Shown one piece after another: positions 6,181-8,335 of a DNA stretch of 8,335 nucleotides. Both the position numbers and the translations under genes were made by a program. Where the stretch lies: contig CALLZZ010000283.1 of the NCBI GenBank assembly GCA_937858235.1, positions 1-8,335 of the forward strand, written 5' to 3'. The notes under the pieces were generated by a model that was not told the origin of the DNA, did no database searches, and saw only the letters and a list, made by a program, of their open reading frames with translations. The first letter of the stretch is position 1. Every line of letters starts with the position of its first letter. Origin of the DNA: an uncultured Clostridia bacterium (GTDB taxonomy: Bacteria > Bacillota > Clostridia > Oscillospirales > Oscillospiraceae).

Positions 6181-8325
6181 ATGGCAAATTACCAAGCTAC
6201 GAATGCATGTACATGGCGTGATGGAAGATATATCCCTGGTATTACGGAAGATATTAGACAAGGAGTTTTTGAAGATTTAGGTCAATGTGTCGGTGTTATA
6301 GTATTTAATCTAACATCTATACGAAATCAATATGAGGATTATTACCCAACAAGTGCATCCCTTGCACTTACACGAACAGGAGCGGGTGCTTGGGGCAGTG
6401 AGCGTACAATGACGCTTTATGCAGGAAACCAAACTGGTATCCCGTCAATGAGCTCATCAACCAATATCAATGCTCCCCGCCCAACCAAAATAAGCTCTGC
6501 TTACAACTATGATATCTCTGCAGGGCAGGGTGATAAAGTTATAGATATTTCAACTGCATTAATAAATTCGATTGGAAGTGGAGCTAGTAACTGCCTATTT
6601 ATTGATGCAGGAGCTAGTACAACTCATTATATGTCTTTTAAGGGCAGAAATGATCTTTCCAAGATTGTACTAACAGTTACCTGGGAAAGCCGTACGACCG
6701 CAGCTAGTGCACCAACGTCATGTTCACTTAGTAGTACACTTGCCGAGGGTAATGTAACCCTATCGTGGAGTGGTGCTAAAGCAGGTACGAATAATGCCAT
6801 TTCATCCTATGAGGTTCAATATAGTGATTCTACTAACAATACAACTTGGGGTAGCTGGATAGCACTCACTACGGTTTCTACCTTGGCAACCAGTGGAAGT
6901 TTATCTGTTGCTCCTCCTACTACCAGAGGTAACTTTAGAAGGTTCCGTATCCGTACACGTGGTACGGCAGGCAGTGCCTATTACTCGGGTTGGAAGGTTT
7001 CAACGAATACTGTTAGGAAGAATACACTGCCATCTGCTCCTACAACAGCAATAGCATCACCGGAAGTTCACAGCAATGAGACTATAACACTAACTTGGTC
7101 TGGAGCAACAGGTGGAACAAGTGCAATTAAAGGTTACGAAATTTCAAGCCGAACATCTACGGATAACAGTACTTGGAGTGATTGGGATGAACTTATAACT
7201 CTTAATCTGAAAGCTAGTAGTGGTAGTTATAATCCCTTAGTAACTAATGTTTCAGGAACCTATACGCAGTTTAGTATTAGGACCATTGATGTTCTCGGGG
7301 CTATCTCATCTGAGAAAATCAGCAATAGTATTTTCTGCAATATTACAGCTTGTGGTGAACCGACCATATTTTCACTAAGTACAATAGTAGCTGAAGGTGG
7401 TCTTACTCTTTCTTGGAGTGGTGCTACTGCGGGAGCTGGCAATATAATCATAGGTTATGAGATAGAATACAGCGATTCTAGTGATGATAGCACTTGGGGT
7501 ATATGGAGTCCGCTTAAAACTGTTATGACTTCTGGAAACAGTGGATCAACTAGCGCGTCACCTTCATCAACACGTGGGTATTTTCGAAGGTTCAGAATTC
7601 GTACACTGGGAACAGCAAGTAGTAGTTATTATTCTAATTGGAAGACCTCAGCAAATAGTGTTCGCAAAAATATTCTACCGACACCACCTTCGATTTTGAC
7701 GGTTTCACCAACTTTATATGAGACTCCAACTGTAATAATAAATTGGAGTGGAACGCTACCTGGAACCAGCCCAATCAAACATTATGTAATTCAACGTAGT
7801 ACGTCATATATGGGTAATCCACCATGGTCATCATACGAAACATTGGCAACGATTGTATCTAGTGATACATCTGGCACTTATATAGCGGATGCATCAAATA
7901 TTCCTGGGACATCAACAAGATATCGTATCAGCGTTACAGATACACTAGATGCAGTGTCCGCATATGTGAATAGTAATACAGTCAGGAAAAACAGTCCTCC
8001 CACTGCTCCAACAATTGGATGTCCTGTGTCCGGTAGAACCACATACAACACCACAACACGCTTTATGATCACAACTGGAATAGAGCCAGATGGTCAGACG
8101 CAGATTGTTGAGGTGAGGTTTAATTCTGGTGCGTGGTTTAGCAGTGTTGATAATCCAGAGATGTTCTCTATAAGTGGCTATCTCGGAGATAACACAAAAA
8201 CGGTATTTAAAGCCCCGGCATTATCATATGGAAGCCATACAATAACCATCCGGTGCTTGGATAGTGATTTAATGACATCAAGTTGTAAATGGTATAATAA
8301 ATTCCATAGAATTAGGCAGATATAA
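6181..8325 (+). CDS. FN3-repeat phage tail fibre-like / surface-binding protein
   Basis: Probably an exposed virion protein that binds polysaccharide or other host surface structures. Residues 1 to about 170 form a beta-rich domain with sheet strands such as CVGVIVFNLTSI (36-47) and SASLALTRTG (58-67), loosely like DNRLRE-type or jelly-roll lectin domains; this is a weak likeness. Residues 176-607 hold four FN3-like modules, each with an early [LI].WSG motif (194, 304, 410, 520) and a late RIRT-like strand (256, 365, 472, 582), with lengths 109, 107, 109, 107. VRKN linkers end modules 1, 3 and 4. Residues about 608-714 look like a bacterial Ig-like domain (PDGQTQIVEVRFNSG.W, then GSHTITIRCLDSD). 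No signal peptide, membrane anchor or catalytic motif is seen, which favours a virion part over a secreted protein. The end is abrupt and may be altered. FN3 content is clear; the ligand is unknown. Confidence 0.8.
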   Translation: MANYQATNACTWRDGRYIPGITEDIRQGVFEDLGQCVGVIVFNLTSIRNQYEDYYPTSASLALTRTGAGAWGSERTMTLYAGNQTGIPSMSSSTNINAPRPTKISSAYNYDISAGQGDKVIDISTALINSIGSGASNCLFIDAGASTTHYMSFKGRNDLSKIVLTVTWESRTTAASAPTSCSLSSTLAEGNVTLSWSGAKAGTNNAISSYEVQYSDSTNNTTWGSWIALTTVSTLATSGSLSVAPPTTRGNFRRFRIRTRGTAGSAYYSGWKVSTNTVRKNTLPSAPTTAIASPEVHSNETITLTWSGATGGTSAIKGYEISSRTSTDNSTWSDWDELITLNLKASSGSYNPLVTNVSGTYTQFSIRTIDVLGAISSEKISNSIFCNITACGEPTIFSLSTIVAEGGLTLSWSGATAGAGNIIIGYEIEYSDSSDDSTWGIWSPLKTVMTSGNSGSTSASPSSTRGYFRRFRIRTLGTASSSYYSNWKTSANSVRKNILPTPPSILTVSPTLYETPTVIINWSGTLPGTSPIKHYVIQRSTSYMGNPPWSSYETLATIVSSDTSGTYIADASNIPGTSTRYRISVTDTLDAVSAYVNSNTVRKNSPPTAPTIGCPVSGRTTYNTTTRFMITTGIEPDGQTQIVEVRFNSGAWFSSVDNPEMFSISGYLGDNTKTVFKAPALSYGSHTITIRCLDSDLMTSSCKWYNKFHRIRQI
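6706..8001 (+). repeat. Two 648-base (216-residue) tandem units, each a pair of FN3-like modules
   Basis: Unit 1 covers residues 176-391 (bases 6706-7353) and unit 2 residues 392-607 (bases 7354-8001). Landmarks in unit 1 recur exactly 216 residues later: AEG at 188 and 404, LSWSG at 194 and 410, the second module's WSG at 306 and 522, and the start Pro at 178, 394 and 610. Module A and A' are far more alike (FRRFRIRT.GTA, then YYS.WK) than A is to B. The DNA has diverged at many positions, so the duplication is not recent, yet length has been kept exactly. Confidence 0.8.
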
Positions 8326-8335
8326 ATCCATAGTT

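Noticed and set aside
6181..8325. FN3 protein as a secreted host carbohydrate-active enzyme
   Set aside because: It has no signal peptide, catalytic domain or cell-wall anchor, and it is coupled to the tail genes by the overlapping stop and ribosome binding site.
82..8325. A contractile tailocin or injection system rather than a siphophage tail
   Set aside because: No sheath, LysM spike adaptor, baseplate wedge or AAA+ gene is present, and the Dit plus Gp37-like pair is the siphophage tip arrangement. Genes outside the window could still change this view.

Overview
The window is a stretch of a phage tail module, most likely from a temperate siphophage (or prophage) of a low-GC Gram-positive host, probably in the Clostridia. 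The reasons are AT-rich codon use, strong AGGAGG-type ribosome binding sites before most genes, tight same-strand packing, and the gene order tape measure, Dit, Gp37-like baseplate hub, baseplate/fibre proteins. That order is the usual one for siphophages of Firmicutes. Host and family are inferred from content; nothing in the window names them. No sheath, integrase, lysis, capsid or replication gene is visible.

Layout, all on the + strand. Positions 1-81 are a short leader with two hairpins, the second followed by a T-run, and a near-consensus ribosome binding site. Positions 82-2502 encode an 806-residue tape measure protein: an N-terminal coiled coil, a TP901-type core, about 240 residues of hydrophobic Pro-punctuated repeats, and a C-terminal FGIASPS-type segment. 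Positions 2515-3366 encode a Dit-like distal tail protein. Positions 3370-5634 encode a 754-residue Gp37-like hub protein that carries a tail-fibre shaft and a receptor-binding-like head at its C-terminus. Positions 5666-6169 encode a small 167-residue baseplate or fibre-attachment-like protein. Positions 6181-8325 encode a 714-residue fibre-like protein with a lectin-like N-terminal region, four FN3-like modules in an exact A-B-A'-B' duplication, and a last Ig-like domain.

The genes are separated by only 3 to 31 bases, so they probably form one late transcript with translational coupling. In the assembled virion the tape measure would set tail length and be ejected ahead of DNA, Dit would form the ring at the tail tip, the Gp37-like protein would close the tip and contact the host through its fibre extension, and the last two gene products would decorate the baseplate or bind host surface sugars.

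No wholly new system is evident. The points most worth a second look are the change of repeat register within the tape measure (22+22 to 26+18, both totalling 44), the hub-fibre fusion, the exact 216-residue FN3 duplication, the terminator-like hairpin inside the operon, and the abrupt end of the last gene, where another frame stays open to the window edge.
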